A DNA stretch of 64,000 nucleotides from Methylocapsa aurea (GTDB lineage: Bacteria; Pseudomonadota; Alphaproteobacteria; Rhizobiales; Beijerinckiaceae): positions 285,064 through 349,063 of the forward strand of contig NZ_KN050804.1 of the NCBI RefSeq assembly GCF_000746085.1, written 5' to 3'. Every line of letters begins with the position of its first letter. Position 1 is the first letter of the stretch. Position numbers and translations under genes: made by a program. Below, piece by piece: positions 45,275-56,592 of this stretch. The notes under the pieces were generated by a model. It saw only the letters and a program-made list of their open reading frames with translations, made no database searches and was not told the origin of the DNA.

Positions 45275-47425
45275 ATGTTGGCCTTTGTACAAAAACGGGC
45301 GGTCGCGGCCCAGCTCGCGCTCATGGCGATGGTCAGCCCCGCCGCCGCCGCGGATGCGCTCAACGGCGCAAATCTTCCCTGGCCGCTTGCCTTGCCCTTT
45401 GCCGGCATTTTGCTGTCGATCGCCCTTGGCCCGCTCGTCGTCAAGGAATGGTGGCACATTCACTACGAGAAAGCGGCGGCTTTTTGGGCCCTGCTCACAC
45501 TCGCCGGCCTCGTCGCCGTGGAAGGCTTCGCCGCCATGCTGGCGGGACTCGCGCATAGCATTGCGCTGGAGTATCTCCCCTTCATTCTCATGCTGTTCGC
45601 CCTGTTCACAGCGGCGGGCGGCATTTCCATTTCCGGCAAGCTTGCCGGAACGCCGCTCGTCAATAGCGCGATTCTCGGCTTGGGCGCGGCGACCGCAAGC
45701 ATCATCGGAACGACCGGGGCCTCGATGATCCTTATCCGCCCGCTGCTTCGCGCCAATGAGCGGCGCAGGGTCAACGCCCATGTCGTGGTGTTTTTCATCT
45801 TTCTCGTTTCGAACATCGGCGGCGCTTTGACGCCGCTTGGCGATCCGCCGCTTTTTCTGGGCTTCCTACTCGGCGTCGATTTCTTCTGGACGACAAAGGC
45901 GCTATGGCCGCAGACGCTCTTCGCGGTTTGCGTCTTGCTGGTGATCTTCGTTCTGCTCGATTCCTACTTTTACCGTCGGGAAAAGACTTTCGGGACCGCC
46001 TCCTCCCAGACCGGAGCCCTGCGCGTTGCCGGCCTCGTCAATATCGCCCTGATCGCGGTCGCGATCGCCGCCATCGTCGCCAGCGGGATCTGGCGCCCCG
46101 GCCTCGGCTTCGACGTGCTCGGCACAAGGATCGAACTGCAAAACCTCGTTCGCGAAGCGGTCATGATTGGCGTCGGCCTCGCCTCGCTCGCTCTGACCGG
46201 GGCCCGCGCGCGCGCCGAGAACGGCTTCGAATGGGAGCCGATCCGGGAGGTCGCCTATCTTTTCGCCGGCATCTTTATTTGCATCATTCCGGTGATGGCC
46301 ATGCTCCAGGCCGGAACCGATGGACCTTTCGCTCCCGTGATCCGCCTCCTGGCGCTGGCCGACGGGACGCCAAACAATCCGGTCTATTTCTGGGCGACCG
46401 GCCTGCTTTCGTCCTTCCTCGACAATGCGCCGACCTATCTCGTCTTTTTCGAACTCGCCGGCGGCGATCCGGCGACGCTGATGGGCCCGCTCGCCAAGAC
46501 ATTGACGGCGATTTCCCTTGGGGCGGTGTTCATGGGCGCCAATACCTATATCGGCAACGCGCCGAATTTCATGGTCTACGCCATCGCCCGGCGGGCCGGG
46601 GTGAAGATGCCGGGCTTCTTCCCCTACATGCTCTGGTCCGGCGCGATCCTGCTGCCGATCTTCGCCGCCATCACCTGGCTGTTCATGCTGAGTCCCAAGA
46701 CCGCGCCAAAACCAGCGGAGCCATTGCAGGCGACGCAGGACCGCGCCAAGATCGGAGACGAGGCCGGCGCAAGCGGCCAACGCCGGACAGAGCTGCAAGC
46801 GCCCTCGGTCGCGCCGAAAGAAATCGAAAACCTGACTGGGCGGATCGCAGCCCTCCAGGGCCAACTCGCAGAACGCGAGAACGCCTTGGCGGCGGCCGAG
46901 ACGCGCAATCGCCAATTGCAAGCCCAAATCGCCGCGCGCGTCGACGCCATGCCCGCCGAGAAAGTCAAGAATCTCGCCCGCTATCGGTCAATGTTCCTTG
47001 AAAGCCTGAAACAAAGCCTCGGCGGCCGGCCGGAAATCAGCGTGATCGGCGATCGGCTCGTTCTCCAGTCCGACTTCCTCTTTGGATCGCGCCTCGCGAC
47101 CCTTGCTCCGGCTGGGCGCGGCGAACTCGATCGAATCGCTAGCGCGATCATCGACCTTGAAAAACGGGCGCCGGACATCGCCTGGGTCGCGCGCGTCGAA
47201 GGCCATACCGACGCGCGACCGATCCGATCGAAGCAATTTCCATCCAACCTGGCGCTCTCCGCGCAGCGGGCGAGCGCTGCGGCGCAATATTTGATCGAAA
47301 AAGGGGTCTCGCCGCAACGGCTGGCCATTGCCGGCTTCGGCGAATATCAACCACGCGACCCCAACGGAGGCGACGCGGCGCGACGGCTCAATCGGCGGAT
47401 CGAAGTGACGATCGCGGAAAGATGA
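45275..47425 (+). CDS. NhaD/ArsB-like sodium:proton antiporter fused to an OmpA-like peptidoglycan-binding domain
   Basis: The product is 716 aa from ATG 45275 (TTG 45248 possible). Residues 1-28 look like a signal or first helix. About 35-475 is an ion-transporter-superfamily domain of about 12 helices with NIGGALTPLGDPPLFLGFLL, SSFLDNAPTYLVFFE and GANTYIGNAPNFMVYAI, matching NhaD/CitMHS-type antiporters. Residues about 515-560 form a coiled coil (ENLTGRIAALQGQLAEREN). About 565-716 is an OmpA/MotB C-terminal domain with VEGHTDARPI, FPSNLALSAQRASAA and RLNRRIEV, closest to stand-alone Rhizobiales peptidoglycan-binding proteins. The reading frame is continuous. A transporter tied to the cell wall is unusual. 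Confidence 0.88.
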   Translation: MLAFVQKRAVAAQLALMAMVSPAAAADALNGANLPWPLALPFAGILLSIALGPLVVKEWWHIHYEKAAAFWALLTLAGLVAVEGFAAMLAGLAHSIALEYLPFILMLFALFTAAGGISISGKLAGTPLVNSAILGLGAATASIIGTTGASMILIRPLLRANERRRVNAHVVVFFIFLVSNIGGALTPLGDPPLFLGFLLGVDFFWTTKALWPQTLFAVCVLLVIFVLLDSYFYRREKTFGTASSQTGALRVAGLVNIALIAVAIAAIVASGIWRPGLGFDVLGTRIELQNLVREAVMIGVGLASLALTGARARAENGFEWEPIREVAYLFAGIFICIIPVMAMLQAGTDGPFAPVIRLLALADGTPNNPVYFWATGLLSSFLDNAPTYLVFFELAGGDPATLMGPLAKTLTAISLGAVFMGANTYIGNAPNFMVYAIARRAGVKMPGFFPYMLWSGAILLPIFAAITWLFMLSPKTAPKPAEPLQATQDRAKIGDEAGASGQRRTELQAPSVAPKEIENLTGRIAALQGQLAERENALAAAETRNRQLQAQIAARVDAMPAEKVKNLARYRSMFLESLKQSLGGRPEISVIGDRLVLQSDFLFGSRLATLAPAGRGELDRIASAIIDLEKRAPDIAWVARVEGHTDARPIRSKQFPSNLALSAQRASAAAQYLIEKGVSPQRLAIAGFGEYQPRDPNGGDAARRLNRRIEVTIAER

Positions 47426-47471
47426 GCCCAACAATTATCGCGCGAATTAAAGCGAGACCCCGCTTGCAGGA

Positions 47472-47954
47472 CTATCTCCGCCTGATGCCGCCATAGACGC
47501 CATCGACGCGGCGGCCGTCGGAAGAGAGCGGAGCCGCGAGAACCTCGATCCATTGGCGGCCCTGCTTGGCTCGAAGCTCGAACGCGGCGGCGACAGGTTC
47601 GCCTGTCTCGCCGACCATCTCAAAAAGACGCCGCAGACGCGCGGCGATGCGCGGCGCCCGCAGTTTCGATAGGCTTTTGTCCGCGCCATCGAGCCCGAGG
47701 AGCCTGGCGGCCTCGGCGCCCGCTTCGGTCGCCCTCCATTCATGCTCCGGATCGGCGCACCGGAAAATAAAGACATCAGCCGCTATCAACTCCGGCCCAG
47801 GATATACGTCGTCGGCGGTCGGCATGAGACGTTGACCGCGCTTGTCGCGCCAGAAGGCAAAGGCCGATCGCAAATGTTCGTCGCTCGCGTCGCCCGCGTC
47901 GAGGCGGCTGAAGAGGCGCGCCAGATGCGGCGGCGGGGGGGCGAGCGTCGTCAT
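47472..47954 (-). CDS. PAS-fold protein, alphaproteobacterial PAS_5-like
   Basis: The 160-aa protein starts at 47954 after GAGGAAAAG. It has the compact pattern of small alphaproteobacterial PAS proteins: LRSAFAFWRDKRGQRLMPTA, DVFIFRCADPEHEWRATEAG, and a C-terminal strand pair IEVLAAPLSSDGRRVDGVYG. No kinase, HTH or transmembrane part is attached, so it is a sensor or adaptor of unknown output. It converges with the transporter-OmpA fusion (46 nt) and diverges from the kinase-like gene. Confidence 0.72.
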   Translation of the reverse strand: MTTLAPPPPHLARLFSRLDAGDASDEHLRSAFAFWRDKRGQRLMPTADDVYPGPELIAADVFIFRCADPEHEWRATEAGAEAARLLGLDGADKSLSKLRAPRIAARLRRLFEMVGETGEPVAAAFELRAKQGRQWIEVLAAPLSSDGRRVDGVYGGIRRR

Positions 47955-48107
47955 GTCTTTTCCTCGGACGCCGCCTCCGGCGTTTTATCGGACAGGCAAT
48001 ATTCAATATAAGGAAATGGCTGGGCCTCTCCTTGATCTGCGTCAACGCTTCACAGCGCGAATCAATGACCAAGATTGAGCATGGCCCCATGATCGGATGT
48101 CCCTTCA

Positions 48108-49160
48108 TTGACCGATGTTTCAGAGGTCTCCCTCGAGGACAAGGTGCGGTTTCTCGAGGATCCCGCATCCTACGAGCATCGGCCGAAGGACGTCGTCGCC
48201 GAAGAGACCCACATGTCCTGGGTCTTTCTGGCCGGGGACCGCGTCTATAAGCTCAAAAAGCCGGTCCGTTATGCCTTCCTCGACTTCACCTCGATCGCAG
48301 CGCGCGAATTTGACTGCCGCGAAGAGGAGCGCCTCAATCGCAGGCTGGCGGAGGCGATCTATCTTGGCGTCGCGCCACTGATCTTGGGCGACGATGGGCG
48401 GCTCCGGATTGGCGGGAAAGGGCGCCCCGTCGACTGGCTCGTCATCATGGCCCGCCTCCCGCGCGATCGCATGCTCGACAGTGCGATCCTCGCCGGCGCC
48501 GTCGGCCAGAAGGACATTGTTTCGGTCGCCGATCGCCTCGCGGCCTTTTATGAGCGCGCGCAGCCGGCCGATCTTGCTCCGGCTGACTATGTGGCGAATT
48601 TCATTGAGGAGCACGCTCTCAACAAGAGGGTGCTGAGCGATCCCGCCTTCGCACTCGACGGCGGCCGCATCGAACAAATCTCCAGTTTTGTCGATGATAT
48701 TTTGCGCAACCGCGCTGATCTCTTGAAGGAGCGCGTCGAGGCCGGCCGGATCGTCGAGGGACATGGCGACTTGCGGCCGGAGCATGTTTGCCTCGGCGAT
48801 CCGCCGGTCATCATCGACTGCTTGGAGTTCAACCGCCGTCTCCGGCTTGTCGATCCGATCGACGAACTGACCTATCTTGGCCTCGAGTGCAGCCGGCTGG
48901 GCGCAAGCTGGATCGGGCCGGTCCTTTTGAGCCGCTACGCTCATCATTCCGGCGATGCGCCAGCAGGCGATCTCGTCTCTTTCCACCGCTGCTATCGCGC
49001 ATGCCTGCGCGCGCGCTTGTCGCTCGTCCATATTCTGGAGCGCGACCCGCGCAAGCCGGAGAAATGGTTGCCTCTCGCCCGGCGCTATGTGGAGCTTGCG
49101 GAGGCCGACGCGCTGCCGCCTCAGCCTTCGAGCAGCGCATTGATCGAACCATCTTCGTGA
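48108..49160 (+). CDS. Aminoglycoside-phosphotransferase-fold kinase-like protein (COG2187 type)
   Basis: The 350-aa protein opens VSLEDKVRFLEDPASYEHRP and has an ATP-site-like WVFLAGDRVYKLKKPVRY. The phosphotransferase catalytic loop VEGHGDLRPEHVCLGDPPVI and the Mg-binding VIIDCLEFNRRLRLVDPIDE follow. These are the APH-fold motifs. In other bacteria this type may carry a separate C-terminal P-loop domain, absent here. The substrate is unknown. The start is TTG 48108 without a good ribosome-binding site. Its 3' end overlaps the Prs-like gene on the other strand by 40 bp. Confidence 0.82.
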   Translation: MTDVSEVSLEDKVRFLEDPASYEHRPKDVVAEETHMSWVFLAGDRVYKLKKPVRYAFLDFTSIAAREFDCREEERLNRRLAEAIYLGVAPLILGDDGRLRIGGKGRPVDWLVIMARLPRDRMLDSAILAGAVGQKDIVSVADRLAAFYERAQPADLAPADYVANFIEEHALNKRVLSDPAFALDGGRIEQISSFVDDILRNRADLLKERVEAGRIVEGHGDLRPEHVCLGDPPVIIDCLEFNRRLRLVDPIDELTYLGLECSRLGASWIGPVLLSRYAHHSGDAPAGDLVSFHRCYRACLRARLSLVHILERDPRKPEKWLPLARRYVELAEADALPPQPSSSALIEPSS

Positions 49161-50092
49161 AGCGCCCGGATCGCCTTGGCGAAGAGGGGGGCCGCGCTCA
49201 AGATTTCGACGCGGCCGCCGACGAGCTTGTCGTCAAGCCGAAACGGCGGCACGGTATCCGTGACGAAGGTCTTGGCGAGATCCGAATGGCGCAGGGCGCT
49301 CGCCGCCTCGCCGGTAAAAAGCCCGTGCGCGGCGAAAGCATAGATTGTCTTCGCCCCGCCTTCGCGGCAGGCGTGCGACGCCCTCGCCATGGTTCCGCCG
49401 CCGCTGATGAGATCGTCGACAATAAGCACCGTGGCGCCGGCGACGTCGCCGACGAGAAGATTTCCGCTCACGACGCCGGCGCTGCGGCGTTTTTCCATGA
49501 AGGCGCTCCCGACCGGCCGCCCCAGCATGGTCTCGAGCATCTCGCGGAAGAGCTGGGCCCGCTTGACGCCGCCAGGATCCGGCGAGGCGACGACCGCCGC
49601 GGCCTCGCCAATGAGGGCGACCGCCCGCTCGGCGAACAGGCGGCGCGTGTCGAGATGGATGGTCTCGCAGCGAAATGCGTTCTGGAACGCGACGATATTG
49701 TGAACGTCGAGCGTGACCACGCAATCGGCGCCGGCGGCTTCAAGAAGCTCGGCCACGTAGCGGGTCGTCACCGGATCGCGCGGCTTGGTCTGCCGATCCT
49801 TTCGCGCATAGGCAAGATAGGGGATCACCGCCGTCACCCGCGCGGCGCCGTTTTCCTTCATCGTCGCGAGAAAGAAGAGAAGCCGGCAGAGCTTGTCATT
49901 GGGCGATTGGTCTGGACCGCCGTGGAGACTCTGGACGACATAGACGTCCTCCCCGCGCACGCTCGCCAACGGCCGCGCCTTGTGCTCCCCATCCTCGAAT
50001 TCGCGCTCCTCATGGCTGCTGAGCTCGACGCCAAGCGCCGCCGCGATCTTTTCGGCAAAGGTCCTGCTGGCGTTGAGCGTGAAGAGTTGCAT
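49121..50092 (-). CDS. Ribose-phosphate pyrophosphokinase-like protein (PRPP synthase paralogue)
   Basis: The 323-aa protein has the PRPP-synthase order: FEDGEHKARPLASVRGEDVY, catalytic/flexible loop VIPYLAYARKDRQTKPRDPV, VVTLDVHNIVAFQNAF and the PRPP-binding loop VLIVDDLISGGGTMARA. It would make PRPP from ribose-5-phosphate and ATP. It diverges from housekeeping Prs (for example DPGGVKRAQLF instead of DVGGVVRAR-type), so it is likely a secondary copy. It is the last gene of the DUF3775 / HPF-CSD / Ere-like unit, 59 nt after the Ere-like gene. Its 3' end overlaps the kinase-like gene tail to tail. Confidence 0.88.
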   Translation of the reverse strand: MQLFTLNASRTFAEKIAAALGVELSSHEEREFEDGEHKARPLASVRGEDVYVVQSLHGGPDQSPNDKLCRLLFFLATMKENGAARVTAVIPYLAYARKDRQTKPRDPVTTRYVAELLEAAGADCVVTLDVHNIVAFQNAFRCETIHLDTRRLFAERAVALIGEAAAVVASPDPGGVKRAQLFREMLETMLGRPVGSAFMEKRRSAGVVSGNLLVGDVAGATVLIVDDLISGGGTMARASHACREGGAKTIYAFAAHGLFTGEAASALRHSDLAKTFVTDTVPPFRLDDKLVGGRVEILSAAPLFAKAIRALHEDGSINALLEG

Positions 50093-50151
50093 GGCGCAAG
50101 GCGATCTTGGTCAGAGGATTCTGGCGTCAACGGCAGGCGTCGGGGGACGCC

Positions 50152-51498
50152 TCATAGGCCGAAAGGATAGGTGTCGGGCGCGCCGTGCGGCCGGCCGCCG
50201 GCCAGCGGCGTCACCGCGCTGGTTTGCTCGAACCAGACATAGGCGTCGAATTGTTCGGACAGAACCGCTTGAAAATAATGGCTCGTGAGTTCCGTTTCCG
50301 GCCTGTAAACGACGCCGATTGCGCGCTCCAGCCGGGGCTTCGACAACACATCGCGCAATTCGCGCTTGCCGCCGCCGCGCCAGTCGGTCAAAGACCGCTC
50401 GACGAAACTCTGCCGGAAGATGCGCTCAAAGCTGTCGGGGCGCGCTGGAAGCACGGTCTTCACTTGCATCGGCCCATCCCAATCGCTGGCGGCGGCGACC
50501 GTCCCGCGATCCGTGCCAAAGCCGATCAGCGCAGCCGAGTCGCCGAACGCCGCGCGGCAGGACTCGCCGATGTTGAATTCGCCCTGCCAGCCCATGGAGG
50601 TGGCGGCGGCATTGCCAATGTGCGAATTATGCGCCCAGACCACCGCTTTGGCGTCCTTGCCGCGCGCGGCAAGCAGCCGCACGAGCGTATCGAACATGTG
50701 GCGGTCGCGGAGGTTCCACGACTCGGTGGAGCTGCGGTACATCAGCCGGTAATAATGCTCGGCCGAGCGCACCACCCGGGCGTTCTGCGCGGCGTCGAAA
50801 AAGGCCTCGCCGTCGCGGCCGACATAGGCGAGCCGGGCGTCGAGCAGCGCGCGCAACTCCGCGACGACGCCATCTTCGCAAGGCGACTTGGCGGCATAAA
50901 GCGCGGCGCGGCCATAGCCCGCGGGATCGTCCTGCCAGGGAGTAAGGCATCCATACCGCCGGCGCGCCTCTTTCGCTTCCTGCGGATCGACGCGATCGAG
51001 ATAGGCGAGGACGGCGGCGATCGAACTCCCCAGACTGTAGATGTCGAGGCCGCTGAATTGGGTTTGCGCCCGCGCGGGCACCGCCTCGTTATGGGCGCGC
51101 AGCCACTCGACGAAGTCATGGACTTCAACGTTTCGCCACATCCAGGTTGGGAAGCGCGAAAAGGCTTCTTCCGACGAGGGTTCATGCGCGTGGCTGCGCA
51201 CATGGCGGTCGATCCGCGCGGCGTCGGGCCAATCCGCCTCGACGGCGACGATGTTGAAGCCGTGCTTTTCGATCAAGCGGCGCGTGATCGCCGCGCGGGC
51301 GCGGTAGAATTCCGACGTGCCATGAGTCGCTTCGCCGAGGAGGACGACCTTCGCGTCCGCGAAACGGTCGAACGGCTTGCCGAAATCATCCGTCGAAGCC
51401 GGCGGCGGCAAAGCCTCGCACGCCGCCCGAACGATCGCAGCCGCTTCATCGGCGCCTTGGGCGCGAAGCGCCTCGGAAAAGAGGAGATCGGCCATCAC
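50152..51498 (-). CDS. Erythromycin-esterase-family protein
   Basis: The 448-aa protein shows the family signature VVLLGEATHGTSEFYRARAA (with Glu and His of the active site), AVEADWPDAARIDRHVR, SRFPTWMWRNVEVHDFVEWL and AKAVVWAHNSHIGNA. EreA/EreB hydrolyse macrolide lactones, but most chromosomal members are of unknown substrate and occur beside phosphoribosyl genes, as here. It starts at GTG 51498 or ATG 51495. It is 11 nt after the HPF-CSD gene and upstream of the Prs-like gene, so a coupled role is likely. Antibiotic resistance should not be assumed. Confidence 0.9.
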   Translation of the reverse strand: MMADLLFSEALRAQGADEAAAIVRAACEALPPPASTDDFGKPFDRFADAKVVLLGEATHGTSEFYRARAAITRRLIEKHGFNIVAVEADWPDAARIDRHVRSHAHEPSSEEAFSRFPTWMWRNVEVHDFVEWLRAHNEAVPARAQTQFSGLDIYSLGSSIAAVLAYLDRVDPQEAKEARRRYGCLTPWQDDPAGYGRAALYAAKSPCEDGVVAELRALLDARLAYVGRDGEAFFDAAQNARVVRSAEHYYRLMYRSSTESWNLRDRHMFDTLVRLLAARGKDAKAVVWAHNSHIGNAAATSMGWQGEFNIGESCRAAFGDSAALIGFGTDRGTVAAASDWDGPMQVKTVLPARPDSFERIFRQSFVERSLTDWRGGGKRELRDVLSKPRLERAIGVVYRPETELTSHYFQAVLSEQFDAYVWFEQTSAVTPLAGGRPHGAPDTYPFGL

Positions 51499-51509
51499 GC
51501 GCTTTCGAA

Positions 51510-52076
51510 TTAGAGCAGATGGTGTTTGCCGATGAGGCGAACCGTGCTCGCCTGCGCGCCCTTATCCCCCATCTCCTCGATGAAGCGGACTTCGGAGCCG
51601 ACGCTGAGCTCCTGGAAGGCGCCGTCAAGAACGCTGTTGCGATGGAAGTAGACCTCGCGGCCGTCGGCGGTTTCGATGAAGCCGCAATCCTCCCCGGCAA
51701 GGAATTTGGTCACGCGGCCGTGGTCCTCGGCTTGATGCGGCTTGACCTGACCGCGCATTTCCCGGACGGCGTCCTCGATCTGGCGCTGCGCCGCGGCGAA
51801 GGCGTCCTTGATCGCGACCACAACATGCTCGTGCTCGGGCGCGTCGGCGTGCGTTTTGGTGACGAGGACGTCCTTATGCTCCGGCATTGCGATCCGAATA
51901 TCGATTTTGAACAGGTCCCCATGCCGATGCCGCGTCTGCGGCGCCACGACCGCCACATGACAGCTGGTGATCCGGTCGGAGAATCTTTCCAGCCGCTTGG
52001 CCTGTTTTTCGACTTCGGACCGGATTGCCTCGGAGGGCTCGGAATTCTGGAAGGCGATTTCGAGCGGCACTTGCAT
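51510..52076 (-). CDS. HPF/RaiA ribosome-associated domain fused to a cold-shock domain
   Basis: From ATG 52076 (AAAGGGAG upstream) the product is 188 aa. Residues 1-105 are an HPF/RaiA-like fold (VPLEIAFQNSEPSEAIRSEV, KRLERFSDRITSCHVAVVAP, HVVVAIKDAFAAAQRQIED). Residues about 118-185 are a CspA-type cold-shock domain (GRVTKFLAGEDCGFIETADG, VYFHRNSVLDG), with RNP-like aromatic residues. HPF proteins hibernate ribosomes; the CSD would add RNA binding. The single polypeptide could act on stalled or hibernating ribosomes under energy stress. It lies between DUF3775 and the Ere-like gene. Confidence 0.92.
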   Translation of the reverse strand: MQVPLEIAFQNSEPSEAIRSEVEKQAKRLERFSDRITSCHVAVVAPQTRHRHGDLFKIDIRIAMPEHKDVLVTKTHADAPEHEHVVVAIKDAFAAAQRQIEDAVREMRGQVKPHQAEDHGRVTKFLAGEDCGFIETADGREVYFHRNSVLDGAFQELSVGSEVRFIEEMGDKGAQASTVRLIGKHHLL

Positions 52077-52114
52077 TTGAGGCTCCCTTTGTGATGCTTG
52101 ATCCTGCTTCCGGT

Positions 52115-52516
52115 TCAGAGCCGCCCCATCTCGAACCCCTCGCAGGATAGATCGAACTTCGAAAGGCCTTCTTCGAGATAGTCCGAAACCAGCGGAATGC
52201 CGATCAGATAGTCGGCGGTCGAGCCTTGGCGGCGGCTTCGCGCCTCCGCGACCGCAATCTTCCACTCCTCGACGGAGAAATCGCCGCGCCCGAGCCAGCA
52301 CAGCGCAACAAGCTCGCATTGCTCGTCTTCGTCCATGCCATCGATGAAGGCCTTCAGCTCCTTGCGGACGCTGTCATCCTTCTCGGACGAGAAAACGCTC
52401 GCGAAATTGTCATCCGTTGCATTGGAGGAATCGGCCTCCGAGTCCTCCTCCTGGACATCGAATTCGCGCGCCTTGATGATGACGAAGCAGACCTTGTCGG
52501 AGTTCATCTCGAGCAT
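52115..52516 (-). CDS. DUF3775-domain protein
   Basis: From ATG 52516 (GGAAGGAAG upstream) the product is 133 aa and acidic. It starts MLEMNSDKVCFVIIKAREFD and has the DUF3775 core FIDGMDEDEQCELVALCWLG and VAEARSRRQGSTADYLIG, ending LEEGLSKFDLSCEGFEMGRL. The function of this family is unknown. It leads the unit with HPF-CSD (38 nt), Ere-like and Prs-like genes. It lacks transmembrane or signal features and should be cytosolic. Confidence 0.85.
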   Translation of the reverse strand: MLEMNSDKVCFVIIKAREFDVQEEDSEADSSNATDDNFASVFSSEKDDSVRKELKAFIDGMDEDEQCELVALCWLGRGDFSVEEWKIAVAEARSRRQGSTADYLIGIPLVSDYLEEGLSKFDLSCEGFEMGRL

Positions 52517-52981
52517 GGCTGGCTTCCTTCCGCTTCGCGCCAATTTCGGCTTTCTAATCCTGAGGGAGCGACTCTGTCTTGCGACAGATCAATTTTGCAG
52601 GGGCGCTCCTCCCTCCCATCGGCCGCGTCTAAGCATTGGGGGGCAGCGGCGTCGGGCAAGCGTTGAAGGCCGCCCTTACAAATGGCGAAGAAGGCGGCGC
52701 CTTGACCGGCGCTGGCGCCGTCGCCGTCAAGCCCATAGGCGTGCGACGTTTGGACCGTCGATCAGATGCGCATGGCTCCCCACCCTTTACAGCATGCGCC
52801 ATACCCCATTGTTTTCACGCGTGATCTATCGGAGAGGCGAGCAGATGCTTAAGGACATGCCCGCATCGCTCGCCGGCGCCGCTCCAGAATTTGAATGGAG
52901 GGGCTACCCAAGGCGCTTCACGAAGCTCCAATCCTGTGGCACATTAATCGACTATGCGAAAACCTTGATAAGGAGTTCTGC
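52517..52981. other. Divergent intergenic region DUF3775 / DUF465
   Basis: The 465 nt contain the promoters of the leftward DUF3775 unit and the rightward DUF465 gene. Short open frames here have no ribosome-binding site or family features. AAGGAG lies just before 52982. Confidence 0.35.
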
Positions 52982-53170
52982 ATGTCCCTCGAGAACCATC
53001 TGGCCGCACTAGAGCAGCGTCACGAAGCGCTGGACAAAGAAATCGCGAAGGAATTGGTGCATCCCGCCGCTGACGAGCTGAAATTGGCCGAAATGAAACG
53101 GCGAAAACTGCTGCTCAAGGATGAAATCGCCAAATTGCGCGGCGACGCTCCCCTCCCCACCCTACACTGA
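52982..53170 (+). CDS. DUF465 (YdcH-family) small coiled-coil protein
   Basis: The 62-aa product starts at ATG 52982 after AAGGAG. The whole sequence is the YdcH pattern: MSLENHLAALEQRHEALDKE, then IAKELVHPAADELKLAEMKR and RKLLLKDEIAKL. Two short helices form a hairpin. The role is unknown. It is an isolated monocistronic gene preceding two family 2 repeats and ppc. Confidence 0.92.
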   Translation: MSLENHLAALEQRHEALDKEIAKELVHPAADELKLAEMKRRKLLLKDEIAKLRGDAPLPTLH

Positions 53171-53339
53171 GCCGACCCTTCATTCCTTTTTCCGCGCCTG
53201 AGCGCAAGAAAGCGGCTGTCGGCGCGCGCTGAGGATTTGCGCCTGAAAATGGCGTGAATCCTCGGCGCCGCAACCGCTTGCACTGGCGGATGAGCCGGGA
53301 TGAAATTACTTCGTCCATCAGCTCATTGCCGCGGATTGT

Positions 53340-53444
53340 TAGAGCGCTTTCAGTTTCGGCGGAATCTGAAAGCAGCTCTAGATCTTTGTTTTGTCGCATT
53401 TTCTTAACGCGAACCGGTATCCACTTCGCTCGAAAATGCTCTAG
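53340..53444 (+). repeat. Dispersed intergenic repeat, family 2 (copy 1)
   Basis: The copy starts TAGAGCGCTTTCAGTTTCGG, continues AGATCTTTGTTTTGTCGCAT and ACGCGAACCGGTATCCACTT, and ends CGCTCGAAAATGCTCTAG. Sequences with this body recur in intergenic DNA of many Rhizobiales. A second copy follows 203 bp later. Both fill the 541-nt gap before ppc. Confidence 0.75.
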
Positions 53445-53542
53445 GAGAGGCGGCTTCCGCGCCGAAGGTTTGGCGGCCGCATCGCCCGCGCTCGCGCGAA
53501 GAGCCTTATTTTCTCCAGAAGAGAGACCGAGCGTATTTGCCG

Positions 53543-53640
53543 CGCTTTCACCTTCCATGGAATTCTGACAGAAACTCTAGGTCTTTGTTTTATCGCGATT
53601 AACGCGAGCCGGTTGCTGCTTTGCTCGAAAATGCTCTAGT
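53543..53640 (+). repeat. Dispersed intergenic repeat, family 2 (copy 2)
   Basis: The same body as copy 1: GCGCTTTCACCTTCCATGGA, GGTCTTTGTTTTATCGCG, ACGCGAGCCGG and TTGCTCGAAAATGCTCTAG. Direct orientation relative to copy 1. It ends about 70 nt before the ppc start. Confidence 0.7.
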
Positions 53641-53711
53641 AGAAAGCGAGCCGCGGCGCGGCCTCAACCACGCGGCGCCATGCCAGCCGCCGCGAACCTC
53701 GCGAGACCGCA

Positions 53712-56483
<2,772 letters not shown>

Positions 56484-56528
56484 CGCAGCGCCCGCCCGTC
56501 GTTGGAGCCGTTAGGATGCGGAACCATC

Positions 56529-56592
56529 GAGCGTCTTCGAGAAAAGCAAAGATCGGTTCGCGTTCAGAAAATTCGGTTGAAACAAAGCGCTC
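56529..56592 (-). repeat. Dispersed intergenic repeat, family 2 (reverse remnant)
   Basis: Read on the minus strand this gives GAGCGCTTTGTTTCAACC, then ACGCGAACCGATCTTTGCTT and TCTCGAAGACGCTC. It matches the family 2 right half with changes. It lies between ppc and the DUF5335 gene. Confidence 0.55.

Noticed and set aside
45902-46927. A 341-aa minus-strand frame within the transporter fusion
   Set aside because: It is a shadow of the transporter-OmpA gene, rich in Arg/Gly/Glu as is typical of such frames.
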